Shown here: in pieces, positions 1 through 12,607 of the stretch
Numbering within the stretch: position 1 is the first letter of the stretch
Layout of the letters: every line of letters starts with the position of its first letter
Source of the DNA: Fasciolopsis buskii
Lineage: Eukaryota > Platyhelminthes > Trematoda > Plagiorchiida > Fasciolidae
Direction of reading: 5' to 3'
DNA length: 64,000 bases
Assembly: GCA_008360955.1 (NCBI GenBank)
Contig: LUCM01008884.1
Span: 45,315 to 109,314, forward strand
The notes under the pieces: generated by a model
What the model was told of the DNA's origin: nothing
Seen by the model: only the letters and a program-made list of their open reading frames with translations
The model's database searches: none
Position numbers and translations under genes: made by a program

Positions 1-120
1 TATTCCCGGTATTGAAATGTCCCGTTTGCATCATGCTTGTTTCCAAGTTTTTGTTATATAGGCCTATATATATGCTTATTCTCTATTCATATGTTGTACT
101 AAATGATTTCTTTGTTCCAG

Positions 121-207
121 GTTTACGACTGCATGTTTGTGCAATTTGTGGTTCAGCTTTTGCCCTTTCTGTGAATTTGATAACCCACATAAGTACCGTT
201 CACGAGA
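121..207 (+). CDS. Zinc-finger exon 1 (type A)
   Basis: The acceptor is TTGTTCCAG ending at 120 and the donor GTAAGT starts at 208; the phase is 1 on both sides. It encodes one C2H2 finger, CAIC-x12-H-x4-H, with the 'CGSAF' core typical of the type A fingers here. Helix positions -1, 2, 3 and 6 read L, V, N, T. The exon ends in VHE plus one base of a split codon. Upstream exons must exist to the left of the window because no start codon fits. Confidence 0.9.
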
Positions 208-430
208 GTAAGTCTGAAATGTCTGTTTTCTCTTTTTCCGATTTATCTGATTTGTTTGCACTTTTTCTAATTGCTTTTTTTCGTCCACGTTCAGGCCTCT
301 AATTGCTAGGCCACGTTATTTGCTCATTTTATTTACGCATTTTGCGGCAGAAGAACGTGCTCGCCTTGGTTTCGTCAGTGCCGTCACCAGCTGGTGTAAT
401 GGAACTTTCATCTGCATTAGGTTCTTACCG

Positions 431-1022
431 AGAGCTTGTCGATGAGATGGCAAACGTTTCATCACCAGTCAAGGTGACAGCGTCAGTGCAAGCGCGCAGT
501 TGTTGGGTTCTTCTCTGTTCACAAGGTTTCCCATTGACTTTAACACTGAACTTCTTCGACGACCTTGACCGGGAAACGATGCATCTGTCTTCCATTTGAT
601 TTCTATTGGTTTGATCTTTGATCTTGGGGGACTGACATTCGACCTGAGAGGTTTCATCCACTTACTTGTGTGACGTTTCCATTTCGAGCATGTGAATGTT
701 GTGTGCTTCAGTTCCATAGACCGATCCTTATAAGTGACTCAGATTTGTTTTTGTGAGTCTGTATGGAAGGACCGAAATTCAAGTCACTTACACGGATCTG
801 TCGACGGATCAAGCTTGTCAAGTCGAATGTCAATCTTCCAAAGTCAAATGTCAAACCAACGGAGATCAAGTGGAAAATGAACGCATAGTTTCCAGGTCCA
901 GGTCGTCGAAGAAATTCAAGGTCAAATGCAATGGTAACCCTATAAATAGAGAAGAATCCCACTCGCGCTGACAATGTCACTTTGACTGGTGATGGGACGT
1001 TTGCGATCTAAGCGACATGCTC
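431..1022. repeat. Imperfect inverted repeat in intron 1
   Basis: The arm at about 431-662 reads in reverse complement at about 800-1022. Matching stretches include CATCACCAGTCAAGGTGACA with its counterpart around 975-998, and CTTCTTCGACGACCTTGACC with its counterpart around 897-918. Many substitutions and small gaps show it is old. The family is not recognised; two opposed copies of one repeat or a fold-back element would both fit. A TATAAATAG motif sits in the right arm at about 940. Confidence 0.55.
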
Positions 1023-1559
1023 GGCAACCAGAAACTCACGAAAACCAACATCCTAAGCCACGACCAACACATTTTCAAATCCATGGAGCATTAATACTAG
1101 AATATGTAAACACTGTTCGTGTCAGGGTCATAAATATGAAGTTTAGCTCTTCCAATTCTTAATAAAACGAAATCACGCGGAAAATCCAAAGCAGTATCTA
1201 TGATTGTAAAATGCATCTCGAACATTACTACACTGTCGACTAGACATTCCGGAAAAGTGGTATCGTCCACATAGTTCATTTTAGGCACTATCCTTTAGGA
1301 ACATGATAATTTGGCTATCTCCGTAATTACCCCAAGTCTAAAGTTGAAAACAAAATGTGAAGGTGGATAATTATGAGTACTTTGACACACCCTTCAGCGA
1401 GAGGCAGCGCCAAAATCTCCGAGTGCTGGGCTTTTTTGATCTACTCTCAATTTTCGCTCGCACATTTAGTTGTGACGATAACTGCATAAAAAACCCGGAC
1501 TAAGGCTCCTGTCGGCGATTATCGTACAGAATCAGCTGTGCAGGACGCGCGATTTTCAT
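1023..1559. other. Intronic stretch with nothing recognised
   Basis: No coding signature, repeat unit or RNA gene could be supported here. Confidence 0.4.
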
Positions 1560-3760
1560 ATTGGTGCGACTACAAACTGGATGCAAACGAAATCGGGACG
1601 GACCAAAGCATGATCTGAGTCCTCAGGTGCGAACCAGAATGGTCGCCAGCGCTCGATCTCTCCGTGCCATCGATAGCCAGTGTTCTGAGTTTCAGCCAGC
1701 ACTCAGGGCAAAGCTCCTAATCTCCGGACTCGTCTCTGGATGGCTAATAGGGAAACGACCACTGTTTCGTTGGTTAGCCGTGAATGAGGTGGGCCTAAGT
1801 CCACTGAATAGGATATAGCGGACAGGCAGATTCATTGTTACTGACGTGGTGAGTTCCGGCCTAACAGGTGTTCTCCGCAAAAGGTACAACGGAAGTCAGT
1901 TGGTGATATTGTGATGCGGTGATTGTGGACCGCCAGAAGAATGCCATTGCCCTTTGTCGTAATCTGTTGACCCGTTGACGTCATCCAGAAGAGACCCATG
2001 AACCGGCCAACCGACTACCCGCTCGTCTGGGTCAACCCTGCTACGTTGGTTGTGCAAAACCTAGGGGTACATCTTCGAAGTAAGGGGCCTACTCGCTACC
2101 AGGCCATCGAAGAGTAAACTAGCACACAACGTCAGTAACCATGCGCAAGTCTGATTTTTCAACAAACATTTCGCGCCCTTTCCTCGATTAAAGCAATGAC
2201 ATCGCACTGTTCACAACCGAAGACTCAAGTTACTCCCTTTCCATTCCATATCTCCACTTTCATCGAAAAATTCAGTCGGACTTTCTAGTGATGTTCTCAC
2301 CAAAGCGAGTTCTGTCTCTGTTCTCTCGCATCCTCTTCCAGCTAACATCTAAATCTCACCGAATCTGCTTCAGCCATCCTGTAGTAGTAAAGTAAAGTAA
2401 ACAGCCGCCCCTGATATACGCAATCTGTTTGTCGTCTTGGCGTACACCCGTGCAAATTTCAGCCAGATCCATTCAGTACCGTTTTTTATCAAGAGTTGCT
2501 CGACTTCATCCGCGCAAAAAGGCGGAGTGGCATCGTGATTTTGATAGGAGACGGGTATTCTAGTCGGTCGGCTTTCGTCGAAAGAGGCGCATTCAGGAGG
2601 TCATTTTAGCCCGATTTCTGTCCCTCAGCAAACGAAGAACGGTTATTGAGTCCCTGTCCAGACCATCGATTGTTTGTAGCTAGTGCGATCTTGAGAGATT
2701 TGCATCACCAGTACGTCATTTGGCGTCCGTCCTCCTAGAGTCAGTGATGAGCCCAGATTGATCATGTCGCAACTAGCTAGCGATACCTAAGTTGATCGCC
2801 GGTCGTGCTGGAGCACTCCCCTTCACTCCGATCCCCCGTTAGTCCTCACTAAGTTGCTCACGTGTTTCGGTGGGCACTCCAAATGCACGATGTAGCATCG
2901 GTTATACTGCAATAAGCGGTCTGACCCCGTTCGCCTGTCAATTTTCCGAAAGACGTTGGATAAAACGCCAAACTTCCCCCCGCCCTAAATAACTAATGAA
3001 CACTGATCGCTTATCAAGAATGTCTTGCATTTTGCTGGCTTAGTAAATTCCCTTCCGATTTATCGCTTAGCGGTACCTTGAATTTCCTTTGGTTCGCTGT
3101 GCCCTTTTGGCCCAGTCCACCAGTCCATCTCGCCTGGTTGCGGGCACGGCGAAGCAGGGTTCATCACGAGTCGTGAATTTACGTAGGGATCGCACGATCT
3201 AAGGGTCCGATGGTGCACTTAAGATGGGACATGTTGCCGCTATGTGAAAGTCCTGCAAGCTGCTATCGGTAGTAAAGAATTGAGTGTGAGCAAAACGATC
3301 TATGCAGCTGACGGTTCGCCCACTGAAAATTAGGAGCGACGTGTTGTACGCTAGGCGAAGCACTTTAAAGCACAACTTAGCTGACTCTGAGCAAGAGCCC
3401 GTTTCATACCTATTTCGTCACGTGTCGCTTGGTATGTTTCGAAATATCCACCTTCTGAGGCTGCCATTCTCAAGAAAATGTTAATGTTGGGATATCCTAG
3501 GGCGCTAGGCTCTGGTACCTTTTCCTCAGCTCTACATAGCGATGAGGAAATGGGACTGATAAGAGAGCCTAAAACTTTGTACTTGAAGGCTAGTGCTGCA
3601 ACTATTCAAAACAGGAAAAGTGCTAAGTGCTTTTGGTTTTACTTGATGTCACTTTTCACCGGTTACACTAGTTTAGATTCGAATCAGATGGGACAACTGA
3701 AGAACCTGTGCACATAATGCCTCTGAGGCTAAACTGGCGCGTTTCTGAAACTTTGTTGGA
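1560..3760 (+). mobile_element. Decayed RTE-like retrotransposon, 5' region to linker
   Basis: The stretch around 1770-2020 aligns by eye with the 5' region of the + strand RTE copy at 45-48 kb (compare GGTGATTGTGGACCGCCAGA at about 1918 with the segment near 45236). Around 2410-2600 lie remnants of the endonuclease (FVVLAYT-like and a GDGY-like segment). Around 3290-3400 lies the linker before the reverse transcriptase (LTVRP segment, also seen at 20500). Stops and frame changes are frequent and no RT palm motif remains. It belongs to the second RTE subfamily in this window, distinct from the 12-16 kb copy. Confidence 0.55.
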
Positions 3761-4409
3761 TCAGTTAGTGACAGTTTAATCGCCACTGCATCGTACATTT
3801 AGAACGTCTTTCGCTACACATTGAGCACCGAGTGCGGTCGTCACATCCGAAACGAGTGTTCGAGTGTGGCCGGTCGTCATACAGTTAACCCCTTTGTTTG
3901 TAGCAAAAGTGAGTATGGTTGATCTGGGTCCATTATCTGCTCGAAAGAACCGAACACCAAGTGTCTTACCGGTGATTTGAACGTCTGAACTTCATACTGG
4001 CGAGAAGAGCCTCCGAAATGTGCCTTGCTCGCGGATAACTGGTCTACGTTAGCTTTTATATCATCTTGCTGTAGTCATGGTCTCAGCGCAGTTTGCTTTG
4101 CGTTGGAGGTCTTGCAGTTGATACTCCCGTCTGTTGTCTGTGGCCGTTTAAGCAATGAGTCTGGGCGTATCGTATCTGTGGCTGCCGCTCCCTTAGCAGT
4201 TTCCCAGGAAGAACGTCAGGTAACTTGAAGCTCTAAAATCTTGTCATTTTAAGCCTGAGCCCGGACTCACTTCAACTAATATTTATTTACTCATTGTTTC
4301 TCTACTTTGTTTGAAATTTCAGTTTTTAAACTGAGGAAGTCTACCATACAATGCTATTCAATTGCGTTTCCTAATTCCTCTAGCTCCCACTGTTTTTGCG
4401 GGATTTCAG
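3761..4409. other. Intron 1 end, nothing recognised
   Basis: No gene or repeat supported, apart from the acceptor tract leading to exon 2. Confidence 0.4.
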
Positions 4410-4496
4410 AGCAAAAGCCGCACATGTGTGATGTGTGCGGAAAGCGCTTCGGGGAAAAATCCGTCATGGTTAGACACAAGGCAGCTGTGCACGGAC
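4410..4496 (+). CDS. Zinc-finger exon 2 (type B)
   Basis: The acceptor GGGATTTCAG ends at 4409 and the donor GTACGT starts at 4497, phase 1-1. One C2H2 finger, CDVC-x12-H-x4-H, with the 'CGKRF' core of the type B fingers. Helix positions -1, 2, 3 and 6 read E, S, V, R. The split codon with exon 1 gives Lys, so the linker reads EKQKPHM. The GTACGTTCATGGTTTG intron start is shared with exon 8 (GTACGTTCATGATTG). Confidence 0.92.
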
Positions 4497-5014
4497 GTAC
4501 GTTCATGGTTTGTTGTTGTTGTTTGTCTGTTGTGTGTCATTTCGAATTCCTAACTAAACATTGCAATGTTAAGTAATTACGATTTCTCGATCACTAATGT
4601 TTTCTAATTAGGAAATTTCCATTAACGAGATTAATTGACCGTCTTCGTAAGAGTACCATGGAATAGTTGTCATTGTAGATAATTAGTCTCCACATGTTAT
4701 TCTTGGTGCATAACGTTTTGAGCCTTCGAATAAAGAAATCTACTAAAAGAAGATGCAGGACGAATGTCTATTAGATGAGCGGTTCCCATTGTTGAAACTG
4801 GAATGCATATCTTTGTTTGTTATTTGAAAAATACTTAATTTGTTCTAGGATATGTCGTGTAGAAATTAGTAGGAAGCTATTTACGCAAAAGTAGTTCCTA
4901 GATGTGGAAATACAGATGAGCCTGGAGCATCACGGAGGTTCGAGTTGTATAATCGTGTATGTAATTCACGACTGCTGCTCACTTGATCGCGCCACCTACG
5001 CTCACCTTATCCAA

Positions 5015-5740
5015 ATCATCATCATCATCATCGTTCAGCGTTAAACAGCAAGGCAAGCCTCACTGACCGCTGCCTTTTCCCAAAGTTACATGTTTCTATA
5101 AAATGAGTGAACATCCAAGGGGAAAAGGGAGTCGACCTACACAGGCGGGAAAAGATAGGGCGCTGCTGCAGCCAACACACAGAACAGTCTAACTGTACAA
5201 ACACACTCTTTCAATCATTCTGATTCGATAAAAAATGACAACACGATCAACACCGTTCACAGTTCCCTGCCATATCCTTCATTGTCTCCAGTCAGCTAGT
5301 CGACGGGTCTTTTGGACCCCAACCATGAGGACGTGAGACACCTAACTTACCCAAGTTCGCTGTTCATTTTCTCATTCCATTTTGCCACGTCTTCTGTTGG
5401 CCTCCACATGGCCTCCTCCATTCCGTGGGAGGAACACAAAATAGGGAGCGATATGGTAAACGAGTGTTCGACGTACGCAACACGTGGCCCAACCAGCGTA
5501 GTCTACTAGATTTCATAAGCTGGAACAGGATATTCTCAGAATTGACACCAAATACTAGATACCTGACCTCCACATTACTCACCCGGTCACTCCATCCAAT
5601 CCTAGCCATACTACGTAGATACCGGTGGTCGAAAGCTTTCAGCCGACGAACATGTCTCGCACGCATGCTCCATGTCTCGCAACCGTACAACCGAACTGAA
5701 CGCACTGCAGCACAGTACACACGACGTTTCAGCTTCCAAC
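5015..5740 (-). mobile_element. RTE-like retrotransposon, 5'-truncated 3' end
   Basis: The - strand encodes the C-terminal domain after the RT: RLYGCETWSMRARHVRR, then ARIGWSDRVSNVEVRYLVFG, then RLRWLGHVLR and a WRRPCGGQ segment (about 5364-5720). The 3' end is a (GAT)n tail on the - strand, seen as (ATC)n at 5015-5032. This microsatellite tail recurs at 12317 and 44030 and is typical of RTE elements. The 5' side stops matching the longer copy near 5740, the pattern left by incomplete reverse transcription. Same subfamily as the 12-16 kb copy. Confidence 0.85.
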
Positions 5741-6686
5741 TTGGGATAAGGTGTAACTCAATTCCTATGAGTTACAGTCTATCCACAGTTGAAGCAGAAG
5801 CTCGTTAACCATTTAAAGAAGGATAGAATGACTCGTCTCCTGCAAACAAAAATGCTCGATCTCGACCCCACTAGTGGAGGAGTACTTCGTTAACTAACTG
5901 AAACAGTTTTTCGTAAACTCTACCATTATTTTAACGTGTGCGTCGGCCGGAACAAAGGCAAATGTGATATCGCATAGTAAATTGAGGTTAGTGGTTTGAC
6001 CACATACTCGCACACGTGATCACAGTTCTCGTTGTTTTTGAATAACTAGATCTATCGGGGTTTTTTGGAGCATTCGGCAGAATTGTGAGGCAAACCGACC
6101 GTTTATGTCACGGACGATCTCACGTTTAATCGATAGATCTATGGAATCACGTTGCCAGGATGGGAAAGGCCTTGTACAAGTTAAATCTAATTTCAACTCC
6201 CGTTAACTGGGCTCCCAGCCAACTGGGATTTACTTCATAGATAACGGTCAAACCAATTATAGTAGCCTTTCTCATATTCAGATATTCAGAATTAAAGAAA
6301 ATCACGAACGCGTCTGGGCGTTTCCGGTCGGACTGATTATCTCAATTTAATAACCTACGGAGCCGCGCACACTGACTTCGAGGTGAAACTCGTTCCATAC
6401 ACATTAAATGCGCCTGTCGATATGACGACGCACCAGAGCACTTTTCAAGTCAAAATACTCTACTCTCAACACAACCGTGAGTTTGCGTGTTGGTAGATTG
6501 GTTTTAATGTGAGACATTCAATTCAGTACATATATATATATATATATCTTCGAGTGCAGGTAGTGTGTCGTCGGAATCATGGCGAATGATGAAAATAACG
6601 AGTGGATAGTGTGCAGAGTTCACAACAGATGCTAGTTCCTCTATTTCCCGTCTCCACACCACCGGTCGTCCATCAGTATCCATTTG
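5741..6686. other. Intron 2 stretch with a (TA)n microsatellite
   Basis: A (TA)n run lies at about 6530-6547. Nothing else could be recognised. Confidence 0.45.
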
Positions 6687-6850
6687 TCCTTTTTGCGCTT
6701 GGTACTATCCCGTCGCCTAAACCGAAGTAGAGGGTTGACTTAGGTGACCTTAGCCCGAGTCTTTGACCACGTGGTCTAACCCACAAAATGACAAGAGGAT
6801 TTGAGTTTCACGTAACCCGCTGGAGATTGGTGACTGATTATTCAGCTCAT
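6687..6850 (-). repeat. SINE-like dispersed repeat, copy 1
   Basis: Read on the - strand this segment aligns with 27855-28015 on the + strand. Shared pieces include GCTGAATAAT/ACTGAATAGT followed by CAGTCACC/AAGTCACC, TGTGGGTTA, CTCGGGCTAAGGTCACCTAAGTC versus CTCGGGTTAGAGTCCCATAAGTC, and GATAGTACCAAGC versus GGTAGTACCAAGC. The GGTTAGAGTCC piece in copy 2 is close to the tRNA B-box consensus, which suggests but does not prove a tRNA-derived SINE. Confidence 0.55.
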
Positions 6851-8312
6851 AGGCCCTTCGGATGGGGCTAGACTCCCTGGATTCCCAGTTCATTGCTTCA
6901 CCGCGGTCGCCGGTGAGCACGCATACCTCGCCCATGTTTCGTTTGGAATCAAAGTTTAACTAGCTCCCCTAGACGAATCATCGATGATCAAATCCTTTTG
7001 TTTTTATTAGTCTCCCGCCACTGATGCCATGCGTGTCTGTGATGAAGTTAAGTTAAACTGAGTAGCTCATTTCGCTAGGAATAGTTATATCTTGCCTACT
7101 GCCATTAAATGTAACATTTCGGCATTTTTCATCTAACAATGATGACAATGGACGCGCAAGACGAAGCCCACATCTGCCTCGCTCTTGGATATCACGACCA
7201 CATATGAGCTGGGGCTTCGTCTGCCACTCCTCCTCTTCTTTACTGGATTCAATAAAAAACGTTCTAGCTGATCAACAGCCTTTAGTTCAACATCCCGCCT
7301 GTCATTTGCTTTGATATCCATTTTCGAACACCACTTTTTCAGTTTGTGTTCTTTGAACGTTTTACTTTCGCTGGTCTATCCCGTCCTCAAGCAGTCGGTC
7401 ACCTTTATCGGTTTCTGTCATCAATATATGTCATATTTCCATCTTCCATCCTAATTTTTCCCCGGTATGTTAAACTGATAGATTTCTTCAACTTTTTGTC
7501 CTTTTACCCATTTACAATGTTCTTTTTTTAACAGAATCGAAAAACGGGCACCTGTGTAAGTCGTCCATCATAATCCTCTTTTCTGATGTATTTGGATTGC
7601 GGATTTTCCCCTCGTATTGTGATTTAGCTTTTTTGGTGAAAAAATCACAACTCTCCAGGATCCTCATTAGTTGCGATTACTGGGATTCCAAAAGTGAAGA
7701 AGGGTTTGTAGAGCATCCACTGATTTCCATATGTTCAATCTGGATATTTCACTTTCGAACGTCATGAACTGCTCCCACAATATAACCAGGACAGTCCATT
7801 CCAAGTGACCATAAAATTCACACCACTTCACCTGGTCACCAAGCGAGGCCTCTCTGATTATTCTAACCCACCGTGGGTGCCAGAATTGTAATATGCCGAT
7901 CGCGGGGCAGTGCTGTTCGGTGAGGTTCACGCACGACACGATTTGAAACGCACAACACAACGAAAACCAACGTAGGCTGAAGCCCAATAAGTATATCAAC
8001 CAGCATCAACGGTTACAACCGAATTCAGTATGGTAACTCACCACTCGCTCGTTACATTACTTTACTTACTTTACTGCTGCTGTTCTGTTGGAGAGGACAA
8101 GCCGCGGATGTCCCAGTTCGCGACTGGCAGTTAGCAACAACGTGCCCGCATATGTCAATCAAATTCATTTTCCTTATCCTCAACCGCTTGCAATCTGATT
8201 GTCTCGCTCTTCCAAAGTCGTATCGGTAGTTCAGTGTTTTGTGACCTGTTTTCTCGAACTGCTTGCTATTATGTATTGTGTTTCCTATGCTATTGCTGAA
8301 TTCCTGTTGTAG
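6851..8312. other. Intron 2 stretch with nothing firmly recognised
   Basis: A 110-codon open frame on the - strand (7667-7999) has no recognisable domain and no similarity to other parts of the window. I treat it as chance. The T-rich acceptor tract of exon 3 ends the stretch. Confidence 0.35.
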
Positions 8313-8399
8313 ACCCACGCCCGTTTGTTTGCGAAACATGTGGTTCCGCTTTTGTCCAGTGTTCACAATTAAAATATCACAAGAACAAAGTTCACGAAC
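8313..8399 (+). CDS. Zinc-finger exon 3 (type A)
   Basis: The acceptor CCTGTTGTAG ends at 8312 and the donor GTGAGT starts at 8400, phase 1-1. One C2H2 finger, CETC-x12-H-x4-H, with a 'CGSAF' core. Helix positions -1, 2, 3 and 6 read Q, S, Q, Y. An extra Cys lies inside the helix (FVQCSQ). The downstream intron start resembles those after exons 1 and 5. Confidence 0.92.
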
Positions 8400-8925
8400 G
8401 TGAGTTTCGTGTGTCTGTCCTCATTTTTGTCGTTGTCGTCTTCGTAAAACAACAATTTTTTTCGGGCTTGTGTAATCGCGTTTTGATGTCTAACGTTGAG
8501 AGACCATCGAATTTGTCAGACACACACAGCACGTGACTTCTTCCCCTCTGCTCTCCTTATGAGCAAGTTGTTGGAGAAAAATTGAAAAAAAAAAACACCG
8601 GCAGAAATATCAATCGAACATGAACGAATAGTTCGGGATCATTGTCCGATTATTTTACCACAGTCTTCATAACTGGTTTTAGATTTGTAGAAATGCCTAT
8701 TGCGTCGTCTTAGAAATTTCAATTTCTGGTTGAATATACGGCCATTTGAGATGAATAGTGTTTCTAAGGGGCAGCAGATATCAAATATTGCGTTGGTCGT
8801 CTCTTGAAAAGTTTAACATCGTCATTGAGCAGGGGTTCACAAGAGAAACAGGTAGATGCGAATGAAAGGGATTTCTGTAGAAGAATAAGATTGTTGTGTG
8901 AAAAAGTACTGAGACGAACTTGGAT

Positions 8926-9600
8926 TTACTTTGTTTGCCTGAAGGAATGAAAGGCTGACCTGGAGTATATTTTGGGGCTTAACAAAAGCAAACGATAATC
9001 GCCACTTGAAATTGGAGCACGCAGTTTCAAGGAAAATGAATCGGGGTGGTTGATAATAACCCTATCCAAAATGGAGCTGCCTCTGGTGGGAGAAACGCAG
9101 AGATCGGTCAAATCAGAAACAGTCGGTGATAGGGTAGATGCGTGATTAAAATCACCTACAATAATATGTAGATTATCCTCCAGAAGAGGAACAATAAATA
9201 CTAGAAAAGGTGTGACATTGTGTTGCGAGCAAAAAAGGGGCAATGTATAAATTGGTTTTGTTAGTGCTTGTATGGCTAGAAAACTTGGGATGACACTGTC
9301 ACACGACAGTCAATTCTGTTTAGCGAGAACTTATAAATAACTTCGGGCTTTCTGGACCAGAAGGAGTTTATGTATGTTGCCACACCGCCTCCAGTCTTCT
9401 TCTTGTCCGAAACTGTCCTCCCTATGGAGTCTGAAGCTCTCTCTGTTGACACGAGTGAATCAGCGATATCCGGGTTCAGCCACCATTGTTGTATGCAGAT
9501 GACACACGTGTGAACATGGATCCGTGATCGAAGTGCGAGGGACAGATCCGACATTTTCGTAAATGGTTAACGGATGTTGGTACTCAACAATGACGGAATG
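8926..9600 (-). mobile_element. CR1-like non-LTR retrotransposon, endonuclease fragment
   Basis: The - strand reads, from 9554 downward, an endonuclease start (MSDLSLALRSRIHVHTCVIC, then QQWWLNPDIADSLVSTER and KKTGGGVATYI). After a frame change it reads HIIVGDFNHASTL, the GDFN metal/substrate-binding motif, and later SSGDYRLLLL, which fits a degenerate SDH-region. These are hallmarks of CR1/Jockey-group APE endonucleases. RT is absent. A diverged copy lies on the + strand at 60.5-61.1 kb. Confidence 0.75.
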
Positions 9601-9889
9601 GGCATCTTGGCTGGAGGGGTGCATTCAAGAGCTGCCTGCCAGTCAGCACGAGTGCCTCTTTTAGATGGATATGAATATCTTTGAGGTGCAGCAATACGGA
9701 ATCCCAGTCCATGCTAAGAAATGACACGGTTTTTAGGCAAAATTAATTCCCAGCAAGTTTAGCGACGCACGGAGAACATAATGGAATCAAATATCTGACA
9801 ACAAAATAAGCAGGACACGGAAGTGTAGTGCAGACAGTGAAAGGGTGCGAGTTAGTAGTGGTTTGAATGTCTCCAACTGAAATGATGTC

Positions 9890-10100
9890 CCGAGCGAATG
9901 GTTGGAGACAGTATGCAATATGGGTCAGTGCCGCAGTGTGTAACGCTCTTGCATTTGAAACCTTTCTTCTATGTAGTTCTTCACCTTGCTATTTAGCCTT
10001 TACTCTTTACTATCTATCGTTCTTTTTTCTGTGTGAATAGATAAATGATGCTGTGCAGTAGCCACGAGAATCAGGACGTGGTGGTGCAGGGCTAATGGTT
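9890..10100. repeat. Dispersed repeat, copy related to 56500-56640
   Basis: The segment with GGTTGGAGACAGTATGC, GTAACGCTCTTGCATTTGAAAC and CTATGTAGTTCTTCACCTTGC resembles 56500-56640 (GTAGCGTTCTCGCATTC, CTATGTAGCTTTTCAACTTGC). The start also resembles GGCTGGAGACAATAGATGATG at 17634, 25127 and 54868. Family unknown. Confidence 0.4.
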
Positions 10101-10104
10101 GTAC

Positions 10105-10146
10105 AAACTGAACGGAACTGAACTGAATTGAAGTGAACTGAAATGG
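10105..10146. repeat. Imperfect (AACTG)n-type short tandem repeat
   Basis: A run of AACTG/AACGG/AATTG/AAGTG units in tandem at the edge of the repeat above. Confidence 0.6.
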
Positions 10147-11509
10147 TTTAAATGTGGAATATTCACGTTTTGAGATACTACATGTAAACCTCGTGATTGG
10201 TGAATTCCAGCATGTGAAAAAGGCGCAGAGAAGCCAGTCCTTGGTGTTTAAGAGATGATTTTTAGTCAATAAAAGAGAATGTCTTTTAAAATCTACGCTC
10301 ACTCGTCAATCAGTTCGAGTGGCTCCTATAGGGAAGCTGTGGATGAAGGCGGCGTGGACTATAAAACTGTTGCTTACCGTCTACATATTTACGGTGAAGA
10401 GCATCTTCGACAGAAAATGTGATTCTCTAAAGTGCGGATGCATTAGGCCACCGGATCCCGATGGCGTAGCATCTTGTGTAGCGCCTTCCAATCAGTGTGT
10501 GTTTAACACGATAAAAGTTTCGGGGCAAAACATTGGCAGCTGAATTTTCTTGGCCCGGTCTATAGAGAACATTGAAACACAAAGACGGAACTTCTGACTT
10601 TCACTGTTGCCTTTTATCATATTTTATTCCCCAGTTCTGTTGCAAACCGTACACAAAAGACTCAAGGTATTTCTCGGTAGCCAACACAGGTTGATGGCCT
10701 CACGGATTTCATCACCAACTGGGAATCTCTTCCTCAATAGCCGAATTATCATTTCCTGGGAAGACCGTTTTTTGGGAACACCACAGTTTGGCTATTTTTG
10801 TTTATATCCGGTTCTTTTGCAACATCCCGTGCGTCCGCTTCGGAAAGCAGAGAAAGTCTAGAATCACCAACATTAACGACCGCGTTTTGAAGATCTTTTC
10901 TAGCTCTGTACCACCATAAATTTTGGGTCTTGGTTGTCGGTACGTCACCCACTTCCGTGTAGTTTTAAGTGGGTTCCGCATCAGCCTAGTCGATTGTCCG
11001 ATGAAACCAAGTGGTCCCATTTGTCACTCCTAAATTAATGAGACAAAATTGGTGCAGATTCTGACGTGCCTCAGAAACGAATAACCCCATCTGTTCACAA
11101 CCTGTGGGTACTTCGTTGTATGCATTTGATTCACATTTTTTGTTATATGAGCAAGTATTTTAGTCGGTTATTGACGAGTGAGTATATGAAGATTTCCGGT
11201 AGCATTCGGTTGGTATCATGGTTATCATTACGCATAAGCTACGCGCAGTTTGCTTGGTCCTTATATACGGGACGAACGGTTCTTGTAAGATTCCTCGTGA
11301 GCGAGCGATACTTTGCCACTGTTTAGGCTGGACAAGCGGTTTTCATTTGGCAACCGCAATCGGAGCCTTATTCATAAGGTAGTGGAACATTAACCCAAAA
11401 CGGAAGTTCTGGGCAGGCGTATACTTAACACTGCTCGTCCTTCTCAAAAAAATGAGCATGAGTATTTCGATCAACGACTGACGTGGTGTGGAATTCATTG
11501 TATTCGCGT
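10147..11509. other. Intron 3 stretch with nothing recognised
   Basis: Short open frames on both strands (for example 10319-10543 + and 10749-10952 -) show no domain or repeat relationship that I can support. Confidence 0.35.
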
Positions 11510-11650
11510 TGTTCATGGAGAGATGGTGTGCCGGTAGTGCTTGGAAGTCCAGCAGCCAAACAGAACGATCTGGATTCTCACCCAAGGCTTTTTGACGCAG
11601 TTCAGCTCTTATAAAGAAGAATGATAGCTAAGGTCGTCAGACCGAGTGCT
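11510..11650 (-). mobile_element. Small RTE 5'-region fragment
   Basis: GTCCAGCAGCCAAACAGAACGATCTGGATTCTCACCCAAGGCTTTTTGAC corresponds in parts to the 5' region of the RTE copies at about 15845-15910 and 51065-51125 (GGATTCTCAACCAAAGCCTTTGG-like piece). Short and diverged. Confidence 0.4.
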
Positions 11651-12316
11651 GCTTACGTCCACCTATTCTTCGTCGGTTTATGCCACTTGCTGAAGTGAAT
11701 TATGTTAGAAAACCGACGAAATTGTCAGCTGATAGACTGAAACGATAAACCCTCTCGATTATTCCGAGATAGACCCCCAGGTCACCGTCCATGAAATGTG
11801 CTGGTTAACTCAGACAAACACTAGTGTTTTAGTTTCATAATCCACCCGGTTCCATATGGCTCCTCCATTTGTGAACTCAAATCCTTCTACGCACCATTTG
11901 TTTCCTTTGATCTTAAGTAGGTGTTTCTGAATTGGCAGCCAAAACCAGAGCGCAGCAGTACTTTGATAACTATTAGAAAACTTGGTTGAAGTCTTAACTT
12001 GTCATGACCAGATAAAAATTCATCACACCGATGCTTGGATAAACTTCCCGTTCCCCAGAAGTGCTAATCTCCAACCTAGTTTTGCGGTCCCCTAGTTGAC
12101 ATGGGCAGCAGTACAGGTTCTTCACTTTATCCACAAAGCGTCATTCATCCATGTTCTGTTGACGGCTTCTGAAATTGAGAAAGTCTAAACCTGGATGTTC
12201 TGGTTAAAACATCGTCATTGAAGTCTTGCCATCTCCAGAAATATGCATATCGCCTGTCATATTTGTTTAGTCGGTCCCCTCACCCTACTTTGCAGTCCCT
12301 AGATTGTTCCAACTTT
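11651..12316. other. Intron 3 stretch with nothing recognised
   Basis: No coding signature or repeat unit supported. Confidence 0.35.
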
Positions 12317-12607
12317 CATCATCATCTTCATCATCACCACCATCATCATCATCGTTCAGCGTTAAACAGCATGGCAAGCCTCACCGATTGCTACATTTTC
12401 CCCAAGGTTACTGTTTCTTTAATAAGAGTGAATAACCAAGGGGAGCAGAGAGTGAACCTACACAGGTGGGAAAAGATAAGACGCTGATGCAGCCAACACA
12501 CGGAATACAGTCTAACTGTGCAAACGCACTCTTTCAATCATTCTGATTAGATAGAAAATGACAACACGATCGCCGCTATTCACTGCCATATCCTTCAGTG
12601 TCTCTGA

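Noticed and set aside
7667..7999. 110-codon open frame on the - strand as a possible gene
   Set aside because: No domain, no splice context, no relatives in the window; a frame of this length is expected by chance in 64 kb.
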